In this document: piece after piece, positions 16,222 to 25,063 of the stretch
Numbering within the stretch: position 1 is the stretch's first letter
Layout: every line of letters starts with the position of its first letter
Source: Actinomycetota bacterium
Lineage (GTDB): Bacteria > Actinomycetota > Acidimicrobiia > Acidimicrobiales > Acidimicrobilacustridaceae
Length of the DNA stretch: 32,731 nt
Assembly: GCA_009700115.1 (NCBI GenBank)
Contig: WLMU01000014.1
Location: forward strand, 1-32,731
Direction of reading: 5' to 3'
The notes under the pieces: model-generated
Database searches by the model: none
Told to the model about the DNA's origin: nothing
What the model saw: only the letters and a program-made list of their open reading frames with translations
Position numbers and translations under genes: made by a program

Positions 16222-17505
16222 CTAGGGCTTGATTGCTCGCTTCACAGGCCGATCCCAGCCGGGCTGCCCCGTGGACTTCGGACTCGGCCACAGACCTGGG
16301 CCCATTTCAAGAATGCCGTGATGTGAGCCGTATTCGCCGAGCAGATTCAGATAGCGAGCGGCGTCGAATGCCTCGGCGCCACGAACTCCAGTCCCTACCC
16401 AACCCCCACTAGCAAGAAGTTCTATTGCGACCACGGGACAAATTGCCGTTTGCCACAGCACTGCTTGTGAACCCCAATCACGCATTGTCGTTTCGTTATC
16501 GGCCACGTGATACAGGTACACCTCCCGCTGTGCCCCATCGAATGTTCCGCGAACCCAGGTCCCTGCGCACGTCTTTCCGTGCATGAGGTGACCGAGTTCG
16601 GCGGGGTTCGGCAACAGCGCAGCCAAAACATCACGGGGCGCAACTCGTGCATCGCCGACTTTGATTTTTTCTGTGGAATCGAGTCCGAGATATGCGAATG
16701 TCTTGAGCCAATCGATGAACTCTGCGCCCAAGCCGTACTTGAATGTGACTCGGCGACAATCAACTTCTCGCGGAACAAGGAGAACTTCCTCGTGTTCGAC
16801 GTTGACGCATTCGATCGGACCAATTCCCGCAGGGAAGTTGAAGACTTCAGGTTCACTAAAACATTCGGTCGTAAAGAATCCGCGATCCTTTTCCCAGATA
16901 AGGGGCGGATTCAAGCATTCTTCAATGGTGGTCCAGATCGAGAATGTCGGGGCGAAGTCGTACCCGTCGATTGAAAGATTTGAACCGTCTCGAATTCCGA
17001 TTTCATCAATCGTGTCAAAGAGATGATCTGCGGCGTAGCGGGCAAAGATATCGGACAGACCCGGCTCGACTCCCATCCCGACGATCGCCAGTAACCCTTT
17101 TTCTCGCCACGCCTCATCGGCCGCGAGCTGCGCTGCGCCAAGCGGAATACCAACCTGATTGTAGGGGTCGGTCACGTGCGGCTCACTGAGGTTCATCGCC
17201 ATATCGATGTAATTCGTGCCGGCAGTGAAACAGGCGTTGAAGATCGGTTCGTTCAATCGCGGATCGCAAGCATTAACCACGATGTCGGCTTTTGTCTCTG
17301 TAATCAACGCGACGATGTCAGCCTCACTGCGAGCATCGATGGCTGCCGCCCGGAACCGCCCCGGATCATCAAGCTCATCGATTGCGTGCTGGGCGGAATC
17401 AAAGGAAATATCCGCGAGCGTGAATGTTGAAAAGAAGGGACGATCTTCAGCGATAGACGCCATCGATGCGCCAACACCGCCTGCTCCGATCACCAGGATG
17501 TTCAT
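16222..17505 (-). CDS. Saccharopine dehydrogenase-like NAD(P)-dependent reductase
   Basis: This is a 427-residue protein beginning directly with a Rossmann dinucleotide-binding motif (MNILVIGAGGVGASMA). It continues with the saccharopine dehydrogenase family pattern: VVNACDPRLNEPIFNACFTAGTNYIDMA, then a GMGVEPGLSDIFA block that lines the substrate site. The family includes saccharopine reductase and carboxynorspermidine synthase, and the exact substrate is unknown. The start at 17505 is chosen because the fold begins there; an in-frame ATG at 17562 would add 19 residues without homology. It lies 113 bases after the LOG-family gene on the same strand. Confidence 0.85.
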   Translation of the reverse strand: MNILVIGAGGVGASMASIAEDRPFFSTFTLADISFDSAQHAIDELDDPGRFRAAAIDARSEADIVALITETKADIVVNACDPRLNEPIFNACFTAGTNYIDMAMNLSEPHVTDPYNQVGIPLGAAQLAADEAWREKGLLAIVGMGVEPGLSDIFARYAADHLFDTIDEIGIRDGSNLSIDGYDFAPTFSIWTTIEECLNPPLIWEKDRGFFTTECFSEPEVFNFPAGIGPIECVNVEHEEVLLVPREVDCRRVTFKYGLGAEFIDWLKTFAYLGLDSTEKIKVGDARVAPRDVLAALLPNPAELGHLMHGKTCAGTWVRGTFDGAQREVYLYHVADNETTMRDWGSQAVLWQTAICPVVAIELLASGGWVGTGVRGAEAFDAARYLNLLGEYGSHHGILEMGPGLWPSPKSTGQPGWDRPVKRAIKP

Positions 17506-17618
17506 AACTACCCGTCTGAGGAACGCCTCGGGTGCGAGGTCGTGCCCCCCAGTCTGCCTCATTCATGGTCGGTCCCCACGGCCACTAAGGGGGCCTCACG
17601 CATAGTTCGCAACCAGAT

Positions 17619-18380
17619 TCATCCCCGGCGAGGTTTCGTTGCTGGCTCCCCAAGCACTCGCAGGGGTCTGAGCCGCTTGGCCAATCCAAACCGCTGCACA
17701 GTGTGCTCGTGGATGTAGGAAGCCGCTTCCGAAGGGTCATCGGTGACAATGAGGAGTTCTAAGTCACTTCTCGAAATCATCCCTGCCTCGACCATCTCCT
17801 CGAGTTGCTCGACGAGATCCGCCCAGTACTCCACCCCCATCAGTACAACAGGAAACTGCTCGATCTTTCCTGTTTGAATGAGCGTGAGGGCTTCGAACAT
17901 TTCATCACCTGTGCCGAAACCGCCTTGCATGACGACGAAGGCGTACGAGTACTTCACCAGCATCACTTTGCGGATAAAGAAATGATCGAACGAAACTTCG
18001 AGATCAAGGTACGGATTCGATGATTGCTCATTCGGTAATTCGATTGTGCAACCCACGCTCATCGCACCGGCATCCTTCGCCCCGCGATTGGCCGCTTCCA
18101 TGACTCCCGGCCCTCCCCCACTCATGATTGTGAAACCAAGTTCACCGAGTCGGGCAGCAGTCGACCGAGCCATCACATATGCAGGTTCCGTCTCTGCAAG
18201 TCGAGCAGATCCAAAAACCGTGACACATGGTCCGACGAAGTGGAGTCGCCGGAATCCATGAAGGAGTTCGCGCCCGACGCGGAAAATGGTTCCGAGTTCA
18301 CGGCGTCGAAGCCGTGGGCCACGCAGAAAAACGAAATCGCTCGTTGCATGACGTCTCGAGTTCCCACCGAACACAGCCAA
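17619..18380 (-). CDS. LOG-family protein (TIGR00730, nucleotide 5'-monophosphate phosphoribohydrolase-like)
   Basis: This is a protein of about 253 residues with the Rossmann-like LOG fold. Marks are VFGSAR, MSGGGPGVMEAANRGAKDAG, and the catalytic motif in the form QGGFGTGDEMFE (usual PGGxGTxxE, here Gln in place of Pro, keeping the Gly-rich loop and Glu). Characterised relatives cleave AMP or cytokinin nucleotides to base and ribose phosphate. The start is uncertain: TTG at 18380 is five bases after GAGGAG, while GTG at 18386 or 18374 are alternatives. The protein is cytoplasmic. It is preceded by a long hairpin that probably ends transcription from the cellulase gene. Confidence 0.87.
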   Translation of the reverse strand: MAVFGGNSRRHATSDFVFLRGPRLRRRELGTIFRVGRELLHGFRRLHFVGPCVTVFGSARLAETEPAYVMARSTAARLGELGFTIMSGGGPGVMEAANRGAKDAGAMSVGCTIELPNEQSSNPYLDLEVSFDHFFIRKVMLVKYSYAFVVMQGGFGTGDEMFEALTLIQTGKIEQFPVVLMGVEYWADLVEQLEEMVEAGMISRSDLELLIVTDDPSEAASYIHEHTVQRFGLAKRLRPLRVLGEPATKPRRG

Positions 18381-18417
18381 TATCACTCCTCAACTTGTTG
18401 TCGAAGAATCGTCGCAC

Positions 18418-18460
18418 ACCGGTGAGTACTGCGCGTGACTTCTGCGCGGTACTCACCGGT
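18418..18460 (-). terminator. Hairpin with 17-bp stem after the cellulase gene
   Basis: The arms at 18418-18434 and 18444-18460 are reverse complements except for one position, which forms a G-U pair in RNA on one strand. The loop is 9 bases. The stem begins 18 bases past the cellulase stop. There is no following T-run, as often seen for actinobacterial hairpin terminators. It may also insulate the LOG-family gene downstream. Confidence 0.7.
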
Positions 18461-18477
18461 TCTACGAATCTGCGTCT

Positions 18478-20034
18478 TCAGCCGATAGTGAACACACACG
18501 TTGCAGAGTTCAACGAGCACGATGTCGGAATCGCTGAACCTTGAAGGACATAGCCAACTGACCAGGTTTCCCCCGGCGCTATCGACCTATGCCAAGAAGG
18601 ACCGGTCGCAACAATCGACTGACTCGACCCAGCGAGTGATGTTGTCCAGTCTGCATTCCACAAACTCGACATCGTCACACCGGATGGAAGTTGAAACTTG
18701 AGACTCCAGGGTGCAGATACGGATCCGATCGACGAGGTCCCCGTATTCGTGATGTCAATCGATGCTTGAAGTCCACCTGGCCAAGCATTAACAACCCGGT
18801 AGCGAACGATTGCTTTTCCTACTCCAGTTGATGAAGGCGTTGTCGTCGTACTCGTGGGCATCGTCGTCGTTGTTGTACGTGGTGCAGTCGTTGTCGTCGA
18901 CACAGGCCGGCTCGTGCTGGTTGTTGTCGCTGCAGTTCCCCCAGCGAGCGCAGCGAGGTGATCTCGGTATCCGACACCGAAACCAGTCGGAGTTCCCGAA
19001 TAGTCCGAGATCAACGAGGGACCATTTGTGCACGACCACCCACCAGCCGCATCCCAGGTCCAACCCATGTATGAAATTCCCTTTCCGTCAAACCAGTTCA
19101 TAAGGGAATCGATGAACCCATGTGCGCAATCTGTTTCTCCAATCTCACCAGCGACAATTGGGAAGAGAGCCGCCGTCGGAGCTACTGACTGATCCCATGA
19201 TGCCTGCGTATTGAACTGACTGAAGTTGTACAGGTGCAGGTCAGCGATGAGCTGCTTCTGTGGGTCATTAGGGACCCACGTATTCCATGCTGAGAGATCA
19301 CCCGCCCAATTAAGGCCCGACACCATGATCGGTTGCCTTGCTCCCGTTGATCGGACCGCGTTCACAAGTGATTGCATTCCGGCGGCCTGCCATCCCCCGG
19401 AGGTCATGCAACCGTCTCGCCAACATGACCAAGAAATATCGTGAGGTTCGTTGTAAAGGTCAAAAATGACTCCGGGATCTGCCTTAAAGACAGTCGCCAC
19501 TGATGTCCAAAACGCCGGTGCATGGTCAGCGTCAGCCATGAGTTGCTGACTCGTGGCCAGCGTTGTTCCGGCAGCGTTCCAGTGAAGGTCAAGTACAACT
19601 GCCATCCCCGCGTTGTGAAGTGACTTCACGTATCCAGCAATCGCATTCTGATAGTTGATCCCTGAATAAGCGGCATTTACCCCGTTAATGCCGAGCCAGC
19701 AATCCTCATTCAATGGGAGTCGAACAGCATTGACATTCCAAGATGCAATTGACGCAATTGACGCCGCATCAATTGGTCCATCGAACAATCCCCAGCCCTG
19801 GGCACACGCGTATTCACTTCCCGATCGATTCACTCCGAGAAGTCGAACCGTCTGGCCAGTCGCATTCACCAAATGGTTACCCACCACTTTGATCGTTACT
19901 GGTGTTCCAAGAGTTGGAGCTGATGCTGCACTCGCGGCACCTCCACCAACCGCTGTCATCGTGACTACCGATGCGATCAGCACTGCCAATACTGAAATCA
20001 AAGCAATCGCGCTCGTCCGAATTCGAACTCTCAT
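18478..20034 (-). CDS. Secreted GH5 endoglucanase with C-terminal CBM2
   Basis: This is a 518-residue secreted cellulase. A signal peptide (about 1-38, ending ASAASA) is followed by a glycoside hydrolase family 5 barrel (about 45-365). The acid/base is Glu196 in LYNEPH and the nucleophile Glu297 in VAGEIGE. Supporting marks are RLPLNEDCW, VVLDLHW and DLHLYN. Next come a Thr-rich linker (about 368-403) and a family 2 cellulose-binding module (about 407-516) with exposed-type Trp residues (W418, W459, W481) and two terminal Cys. It should cut beta-1,4-glucan outside the cell. ATG 20034 follows GGGGAG with eight-base spacing. A 153-base gap upstream holds its promoter; I see no clear -10/-35 pair there. 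Confidence 0.94.
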   Translation of the reverse strand: MRVRIRTSAIALISVLAVLIASVVTMTAVGGGAASAASAPTLGTPVTIKVVGNHLVNATGQTVRLLGVNRSGSEYACAQGWGLFDGPIDAASIASIASWNVNAVRLPLNEDCWLGINGVNAAYSGINYQNAIAGYVKSLHNAGMAVVLDLHWNAAGTTLATSQQLMADADHAPAFWTSVATVFKADPGVIFDLYNEPHDISWSCWRDGCMTSGGWQAAGMQSLVNAVRSTGARQPIMVSGLNWAGDLSAWNTWVPNDPQKQLIADLHLYNFSQFNTQASWDQSVAPTAALFPIVAGEIGETDCAHGFIDSLMNWFDGKGISYMGWTWDAAGGWSCTNGPSLISDYSGTPTGFGVGYRDHLAALAGGTAATTTSTSRPVSTTTTAPRTTTTTMPTSTTTTPSSTGVGKAIVRYRVVNAWPGGLQASIDITNTGTSSIGSVSAPWSLKFQLPSGVTMSSLWNADWTTSLAGSSQSIVATGPSWHRSIAPGETWSVGYVLQGSAIPTSCSLNSATCVFTIG

Positions 20035-20187
20035 GTCGCAACTCCCCTTCCCCGCAGCCCGCCTTGAGCCACAGCAACGAGTGTCAGCGAAAAAGCACCG
20101 AGATTCAGTTCACTACAGAAGTAATTGACCTTGTCTTTGCCTGGATTTGGAGTACCCGTCGGTAACTTTGAAGGGCGACTACTGGCG

Positions 20188-22134
20188 TTACGCGAAGTCG
20201 TAGTCGTCGGAAGTAATGCCGCGGGTCCACGCCCAATAGTCGGGAATCGGCCATGGCGAGAGGGTATAGATCTTGCCGTCTTTGTTCTTGAAATGGGAGA
20301 ACTTCACCGTTTCATGAGCCCACACCATCTGGCTGATTTCTGATTCGTACGTGGCAACGTACTTGTCATGCACTTCGATCTTCGGCTCCATCGCCCGTTT
20401 GCCAGTTGTGAGTAGTGCGTGAATCGCGCTCATCACGTAATTCACCTGACATTCGGATTGGAAAATCAAACTGGCGCCATGGGCAAGATTCGTGCCGGGA
20501 CCGTAGAGGCAAAAGAGATTCGGGAAGTTCGGAATCGAAATGCCGAGATAGGCAGTGGGCTCTTCACCAAACTGTTCGCGAAGCGAAATTCCGTCGCGAC
20601 CGATAATCGACATCGGGAACAAGTAATCGTTGTGACGGAAACCTGTTGCATAAATGATGACATCGGCCTCATGAACTTCACCGTCTTCAGTCACGACTCC
20701 ATTAGCGGTGACACGTTCAATGCCGGTGCGAATGAGTTCGACATTTGGCTTCAACAAACACTTCAGCCAGGACCCGTTGTCCTGGAGCATTCGCTTGGCG
20801 GAAGGCGGGTAATGGGGCATCGATTTTTCGATGAGATCAGGATGACCCTCAAGATGACTCGTGATCCATCCTTCAAACACGGTGCGCCGTTCGAAACTGG
20901 CTTTACTGATCGACCTGCCCTCGGGGTCATGCCAGGTCGGATCAACACGTGAGCCCTCAATGCTCAGACCTGAGGCTGGGTAGAACATGAGGAATCGGAA
21001 CCATCGCGCGTAAAACGGAAGGTGACGCATCGCCCACGCATCACCCGAGGGAACCTCCCGGTGATAGTTCATGTTCGGGAACATCCATTGTGCGGTGCGT
21101 TGGAAAATATCGAGATGCTCAACCTCGTCAGCGATGGTCGGAGCAATTTGGAAACCACTCGCTCCTGCACCCACCTGAGCAACTCGTTTTCCAGCGAGAT
21201 CAAGGCCTTCAGGCCACCGCGCCGAGTGAAACGACGGACCCTTGAAATCGTCCATACCCGGGATGTCGGGCATACGAGGAGCATTCAATGCACCGGTTCC
21301 GCTCACAATCACATTTGCGACGATGACATCCGTGGAACCATCGGCGGTGCGAACCTCAACTGACCATGTTGACGATTCTTCATTCCACACTGCTTCAACT
21401 ACTTCGGTATTGAATCGACACTTTTCATCGACGTTGTACTTACGCATGACACGTTCGAAGTAATCGCGAAGTTCCGGCTGCCGACAGAAGTATTCGCTCC
21501 AATGATCTGACGGCTCAAAGGAGTAGCAGTAAAAGTGACTGCCGATATCGACGCGCGCACCTGGGTAGCGGTTATCGCGCCAAGTGCCACCTGGACCCTC
21601 GGTCTTCTCAACAATTGTGTAAGGAATGCCGGCCTGATCGAGACGGATTCCCGTCAGCAGTCCGGACTCACCGCAACCGATCACGACAACGTGGAACGCG
21701 TCGCGGACATCGGACGGTATTTCGTCTTTCCACGTAATCGCGCCGCTGTCGGCACCATCAAAATGAAGATCGTCAGCAAACATTTCGACCACATCAGGAT
21801 TTACGGGTGCAGCAGCCATGAAATCCATGAGTTCTTTCACAAGTTCCGGTGAAGGAACAACAGGTTCAGGACAACCCGCATCACGCCAACGTGCAATGGC
21901 AGGAACTGCTCGTTGGCGAACCTCGGCCTGTTCCTCGGCGGTCAATCCGCTCTCGTAGTTATTCAGTAGCGCGAAACGCGGACGTATGTCTCCACGGATC
22001 CACGATGGATCGCCAGTCATGTGCACCAGCGAACACATCAATGCCGGAACGCAGACATCCTCAAGAGCGAGAGCGATCGACGCATCATCATCGGTGAATG
22101 GAGTTCCAGCATGAGGATTGCGATTGGTCGCCAT
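20188..22134 (-). CDS. Baeyer-Villiger-type flavin monooxygenase with N-terminal extension
   Basis: This is a 648-residue class B flavoprotein monooxygenase that inserts oxygen next to a ketone using NADPH and O2. The FAD motif GCGESG is at 153-158, followed by GGTWRDNRYPGARVD. The Baeyer-Villiger fingerprint FxGxxxHxxxWP appears as FKGPSFHSARWP (297-308), the NADPH motif GAGASG at 322-327, and YATGF near the C-terminus. About 150 residues precede the first Rossmann motif, as in 4-hydroxyacetophenone monooxygenase (HAPMO). I chose ATG 22134, with AGGAAGAG upstream; a GTG at 22170 would add 12 residues. The ketone substrate is unknown. It is cytoplasmic. Confidence 0.93.
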   Translation of the reverse strand: MATNRNPHAGTPFTDDDASIALALEDVCVPALMCSLVHMTGDPSWIRGDIRPRFALLNNYESGLTAEEQAEVRQRAVPAIARWRDAGCPEPVVPSPELVKELMDFMAAAPVNPDVVEMFADDLHFDGADSGAITWKDEIPSDVRDAFHVVVIGCGESGLLTGIRLDQAGIPYTIVEKTEGPGGTWRDNRYPGARVDIGSHFYCYSFEPSDHWSEYFCRQPELRDYFERVMRKYNVDEKCRFNTEVVEAVWNEESSTWSVEVRTADGSTDVIVANVIVSGTGALNAPRMPDIPGMDDFKGPSFHSARWPEGLDLAGKRVAQVGAGASGFQIAPTIADEVEHLDIFQRTAQWMFPNMNYHREVPSGDAWAMRHLPFYARWFRFLMFYPASGLSIEGSRVDPTWHDPEGRSISKASFERRTVFEGWITSHLEGHPDLIEKSMPHYPPSAKRMLQDNGSWLKCLLKPNVELIRTGIERVTANGVVTEDGEVHEADVIIYATGFRHNDYLFPMSIIGRDGISLREQFGEEPTAYLGISIPNFPNLFCLYGPGTNLAHGASLIFQSECQVNYVMSAIHALLTTGKRAMEPKIEVHDKYVATYESEISQMVWAHETVKFSHFKNKDGKIYTLSPWPIPDYWAWTRGITSDDYDFA

Positions 22135-22206
22135 GGCGACACTCTTCCTCATTGGCGTGACCGACGCCACATTCAGTTAGGGAGACGGAAAGCCCCAGTC
22201 GGCGAC

Positions 22207-22428
22207 TTACTTCGCAGCGGTCGTCGGTGAACTCGACGCACCCGACATCGTGCCCATCACCGTGGTGGTCGAACCCGATCCAGCAGTCGTCGTCGTTGTT
22301 GCCATCGTGGCCGGCGGAATTGACCCAGTAATGGGGGTCTGATGCTTCTTTGCACTCGAGCAACCGGACACGACTGCAGCGCTCAGGGCGAGGGCCGCGA
22401 TGAACACCTTGATTCCACGTGAAGTCAT
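22207..22428 (-). CDS. Small Thr/Ser-rich lipoprotein
   Basis: This is a 73-residue protein with a signal peptide and a lipobox ending VSGC at residue 23, followed by a tail almost entirely of Thr, Ser, Gly and Ala. No domain is recognised. It is divergent from exodeoxyribonuclease III and lies just upstream of the monooxygenase on the same strand. Lipidation is the only function that can be read from it. Confidence 0.65.
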   Translation of the reverse strand: MTSRGIKVFIAALALSAAVVSGCSSAKKHQTPITGSIPPATMATTTTTAGSGSTTTVMGTMSGASSSPTTAAK

Positions 22429-22488
22429 CCCCTGAGACTAGCGACCGGGACGCACCAGTCCGAACTCAGAACGTGACACGATCGGCGG

Positions 22489-23286
22489 GTGCTGAGAATC
22501 GCAACTGTCAACGTCAATGGCCTCCGAGCCGCCACCCGCAAGGGCATGCACGACTGGCTCGCCGAGAGCGAGCCCGATGTGGTCACCCTCCAAGAAGTGC
22601 GGGCCCCCGACGAGCTCGTCGCCGGCCTGATGGGAGAGGGCTGGAACATCGTGCACGCCGAATGCTCGGTCAAGGGCCGCGCTGGCGTGGCAGTGGCCAG
22701 CAGACTTCCGATCACCGATTCCCGAAGCGGCGAGCATTCCGCTTCCTTCGCCGACAAGGGCCGCTGGATCGAAGCCGACATCAAGACCGGTAAACGCAAG
22801 CCATTCACAGTTATCTCCGCGTATGCCCATACTGGCGACGAAACATCTCCGGCAAAGATGAAAGAAAAGTTGGCCTGGTTCGATGCGGCAACCGAACGGC
22901 TCACCGAGCTCCGAGCCGATGGCCGTCACGTTGTCTTTACCGGCGATCTCAATGTCGCCCATCGAGAAGCCGACCTTAAAAACTGGAAGGGCAACATTGG
23001 TTGCGCCGGTTTCCTGCCCGAAGAACAGGCGTACTTCACTTCTTGGTTCGACGAACTCGATTGGGTCGATGTGGTTCGCTCGGCATACCCCGATGAGGCC
23101 GGCCCCTATTCGTGGTGGTCCTATCGCGGAAAAGCATTTGATAACGATGCTGGCTGGCGAATCGACTATCAGATCGTCAACCCTCAACTCGCAAAGCTCG
23201 CAAGCAACGCTCGCGTCGATCGAGCACCCTCATACGACACACGCTGGAGCGATCATGCTCCTGTGGTCGTTGACTACAACGTCTGA
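22489..23286 (+). CDS. xth: Exodeoxyribonuclease III (Xth/ExoA family AP endonuclease)
   Basis: This is a 265-residue AP endonuclease and 3'-5' exonuclease of base excision repair. Catalytic residues are visible in order: Asn8 in TVNVNGLR, Glu36 in TLQEVRAP, GDLNVAH (the Asp/Asn pair), WRIDYQ near the C-terminus, and the terminal SDHAPV with Asp255 and His256. The length fits the family (about 260-270). The GTG start at 22489 has no strong ribosome binding site, but the homology begins there. It is a single gene, divergent from the small lipoprotein and convergent with the second alpha/beta hydrolase (21-base gap). Confidence 0.95.
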   Translation: MLRIATVNVNGLRAATRKGMHDWLAESEPDVVTLQEVRAPDELVAGLMGEGWNIVHAECSVKGRAGVAVASRLPITDSRSGEHSASFADKGRWIEADIKTGKRKPFTVISAYAHTGDETSPAKMKEKLAWFDAATERLTELRADGRHVVFTGDLNVAHREADLKNWKGNIGCAGFLPEEQAYFTSWFDELDWVDVVRSAYPDEAGPYSWWSYRGKAFDNDAGWRIDYQIVNPQLAKLASNARVDRAPSYDTRWSDHAPVVVDYNV

Positions 23287-23307
23287 ATCAACGACACAGT
23301 TTCAACC

Positions 23308-24264
23308 TCATGAACCGATTTGTATCTTGGAATGACCGAGCGTTCCTATCAATGTTTGTGCTGACGACAATGTCTGAACGTTCTTCAGTGTCGCGTCGAA
23401 GAACGTGAGAACAGCACCGTCGAGCACCGATGTCCACACCGTATTGCCGGCGATAGGCGGTAGATGATCGGCGCCGATCAAAGTAAGAAACGTTCGGTTC
23501 CCCGGAACGTGTGTAAAGACTTGGACGCTTTCTGAATAAGGGACGGTTGCATCAGAATCCGCATGGACAAGAAGCAACGATGGGCGATTCGTTGCAAGTT
23601 TCCCTGTGAACGCATCCGGTGCAACTGCCACAACGGAGCCAACCGCGGAATCGGCATAACCCTGCTGGTAGCCAACTATCAGCGCGACATCGGCGCCGTC
23701 GGAATGTCCAGCAACGCCAACCGGTCCCGGGGCTATCTGGGGACCGGTCGTGCTTGACCGTAACGCTGCGATCACGAATGCAACATCGAGGGCTTCGTTG
23801 GGGATGTCGTCACGGTTCAGCCCGTTTCCGCGGGACTCGTCGGCCAATGGGAATGACGGCGCAGCAACGATGTAACCGCCTTCTGCAAGTGCCGCACAAA
23901 AACGCGCGTAGCCCGGCGGACCGAGCCGATATCCGTGGGCGAAAACGACGAGGGGAAAGACTCCCGCGCGACTTGGTCGCCACACCGTTGTCGGAAGAGC
24001 CCGAGTCTTTGAGATTGTTTGCCCGTTGCTCACAACCGGCCGAGACGAATCAATGAAATTGACTATTTGCGGATTCGGGGCTGGAGTAACGGTCGTGACT
24101 ACTGCAGATGTCGTTGAAGACGCAGTGTCGATAGTTGCTAATGAACTCGTCGATTCCGAGGTATCAGTGAGGGAACTGCTTGAGCTTCCGCATCCGATGA
24201 CAAACGTCGCAATCAAAGCAACAGTGGCCGTGCAAACTAGCCACCGACTTCGACGCATCAGCAT
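23308..24264 (-). CDS. Alpha/beta hydrolase lipoprotein, paralogue of 7929-9008
   Basis: This is a 318-residue lipoprotein with a lipobox ending VIGC (Cys25) and a Ser/Thr spacer. The catalytic domain has FAHGYRLG, VAAPSFPL, the elbow GHSDGAD (Ser188), a likely acid Asp238 in HADSDAT, and His267 in GADHLP. It shares the FAHG, VVAAP-type and GHSDGA blocks and spacing with the hydrolase at 7929-9008. The ATG at 24264 overlaps the stop of the upstream membrane protein gene (TGATG), so they are coupled. The substrate is an ester or lipid at the outer face of the membrane; identity unknown. Confidence 0.88.
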   Translation of the reverse strand: MLMRRSRWLVCTATVALIATFVIGCGSSSSSLTDTSESTSSLATIDTASSTTSAVVTTVTPAPNPQIVNFIDSSRPVVSNGQTISKTRALPTTVWRPSRAGVFPLVVFAHGYRLGPPGYARFCAALAEGGYIVAAPSFPLADESRGNGLNRDDIPNEALDVAFVIAALRSSTTGPQIAPGPVGVAGHSDGADVALIVGYQQGYADSAVGSVVAVAPDAFTGKLATNRPSLLLVHADSDATVPYSESVQVFTHVPGNRTFLTLIGADHLPPIAGNTVWTSVLDGAVLTFFDATLKNVQTLSSAQTLIGTLGHSKIQIGS

Positions 24265-25004
24265 CAAGAATCTTCGCCAACAAAAGTCCCAGCAACAAAA
24301 TCCTGGAATCGAGAGATCTTGGTTCGCCAGCGAGAATCGAACTCAGCTTCACGCCTCTTCGACTTCTCCATTCGATGCGGATGCTTTCCATAAGAGCGCT
24401 TGGCCCATGGCGAATCTGGACGAGCAACACGCAGAGCCCCGACGTAAGCAAAGAGTGGAACAGCGACCCCCGCCACGGCTGTTCCCAATTTTCCCTTCGC
24501 TGCACAAATCGCAGCCATCACGAGATCAAGAGCGATGAGTACCAGGAGGGCAATCCGAAGATGTGACTGATTTCGATCAACGTCGATTCCGAAAGGTGAA
24601 TCAGCAACGAGTAGAAGGAACATCACCCCTGCAAGCACGAACACTGCATCAACCGAGAGTCGACCTTCCTCCTCCCAGTACACGTCTTGCAGATGGAGAA
24701 TCAGTGCGAACTCGTCGAGGACGAGCGCCAGGCCCATACCGAAGATGACACCTGCGAAGTTGTCCCAACCCGTTCCGATTCCGCCAATGGCTAACAATCC
24801 GCCGGCGATCATCAGGAACAGCCCGGGGACAACGTGATGGATATGCACGCCACCGACGGTGTTGTCCTTGAAGGGTCCACGACCCGAACGAATCATCCGG
24901 ACGACAATTCGAGTGACTACGAATGTGGCGATAAACGTGACCATGCACAGCAACAGGGGCAACTTCTGCGCGCTATCGACGTTCCCGCTCCATATGTCGC
25001 CCAT
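24264..25004 (-). CDS. Conserved polytopic membrane protein with GGVHIHH motif
   Basis: This is a 246-residue protein with about six membrane helices and a basic cytoplasmic C-terminus. It carries a GGVHIHHVVPG motif near the second helix and LDEFALILHLQDVYW after the third, both with conserved-looking His and acidic residues that could bind metal or lipid. Similar uncharacterised integral membrane proteins occur in actinobacteria. The ATG follows an ideal AGGAGGA five bases upstream, the strongest ribosome binding site in the window. It is coupled to the hydrolase lipoprotein, suggesting a shared role (inference). No reaction is known. Confidence 0.85.
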   Translation of the reverse strand: MGDIWSGNVDSAQKLPLLLCMVTFIATFVVTRIVVRMIRSGRGPFKDNTVGGVHIHHVVPGLFLMIAGGLLAIGGIGTGWDNFAGVIFGMGLALVLDEFALILHLQDVYWEEEGRLSVDAVFVLAGVMFLLLVADSPFGIDVDRNQSHLRIALLVLIALDLVMAAICAAKGKLGTAVAGVAVPLFAYVGALRVARPDSPWAKRSYGKHPHRMEKSKRREAEFDSRWRTKISRFQDFVAGTFVGEDS

Positions 25005-25063
25005 GATCCTCCTAAAGAAGTCCCAGCGTAGGGTCGGTTCCGCCGGAAGCGGCTGACCGACAA

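Noticed and set aside
18870-18940. Repetitive tract that looks like a tandem DNA repeat
   Set aside because: It encodes the Thr-rich linker of the cellulase; the repeats follow codons and are explained by the protein. The same holds for 950-1010.
22438-23187. Minus-strand open frame of 249 codons
   Set aside because: It is antisense to exodeoxyribonuclease III, which has all catalytic motifs.
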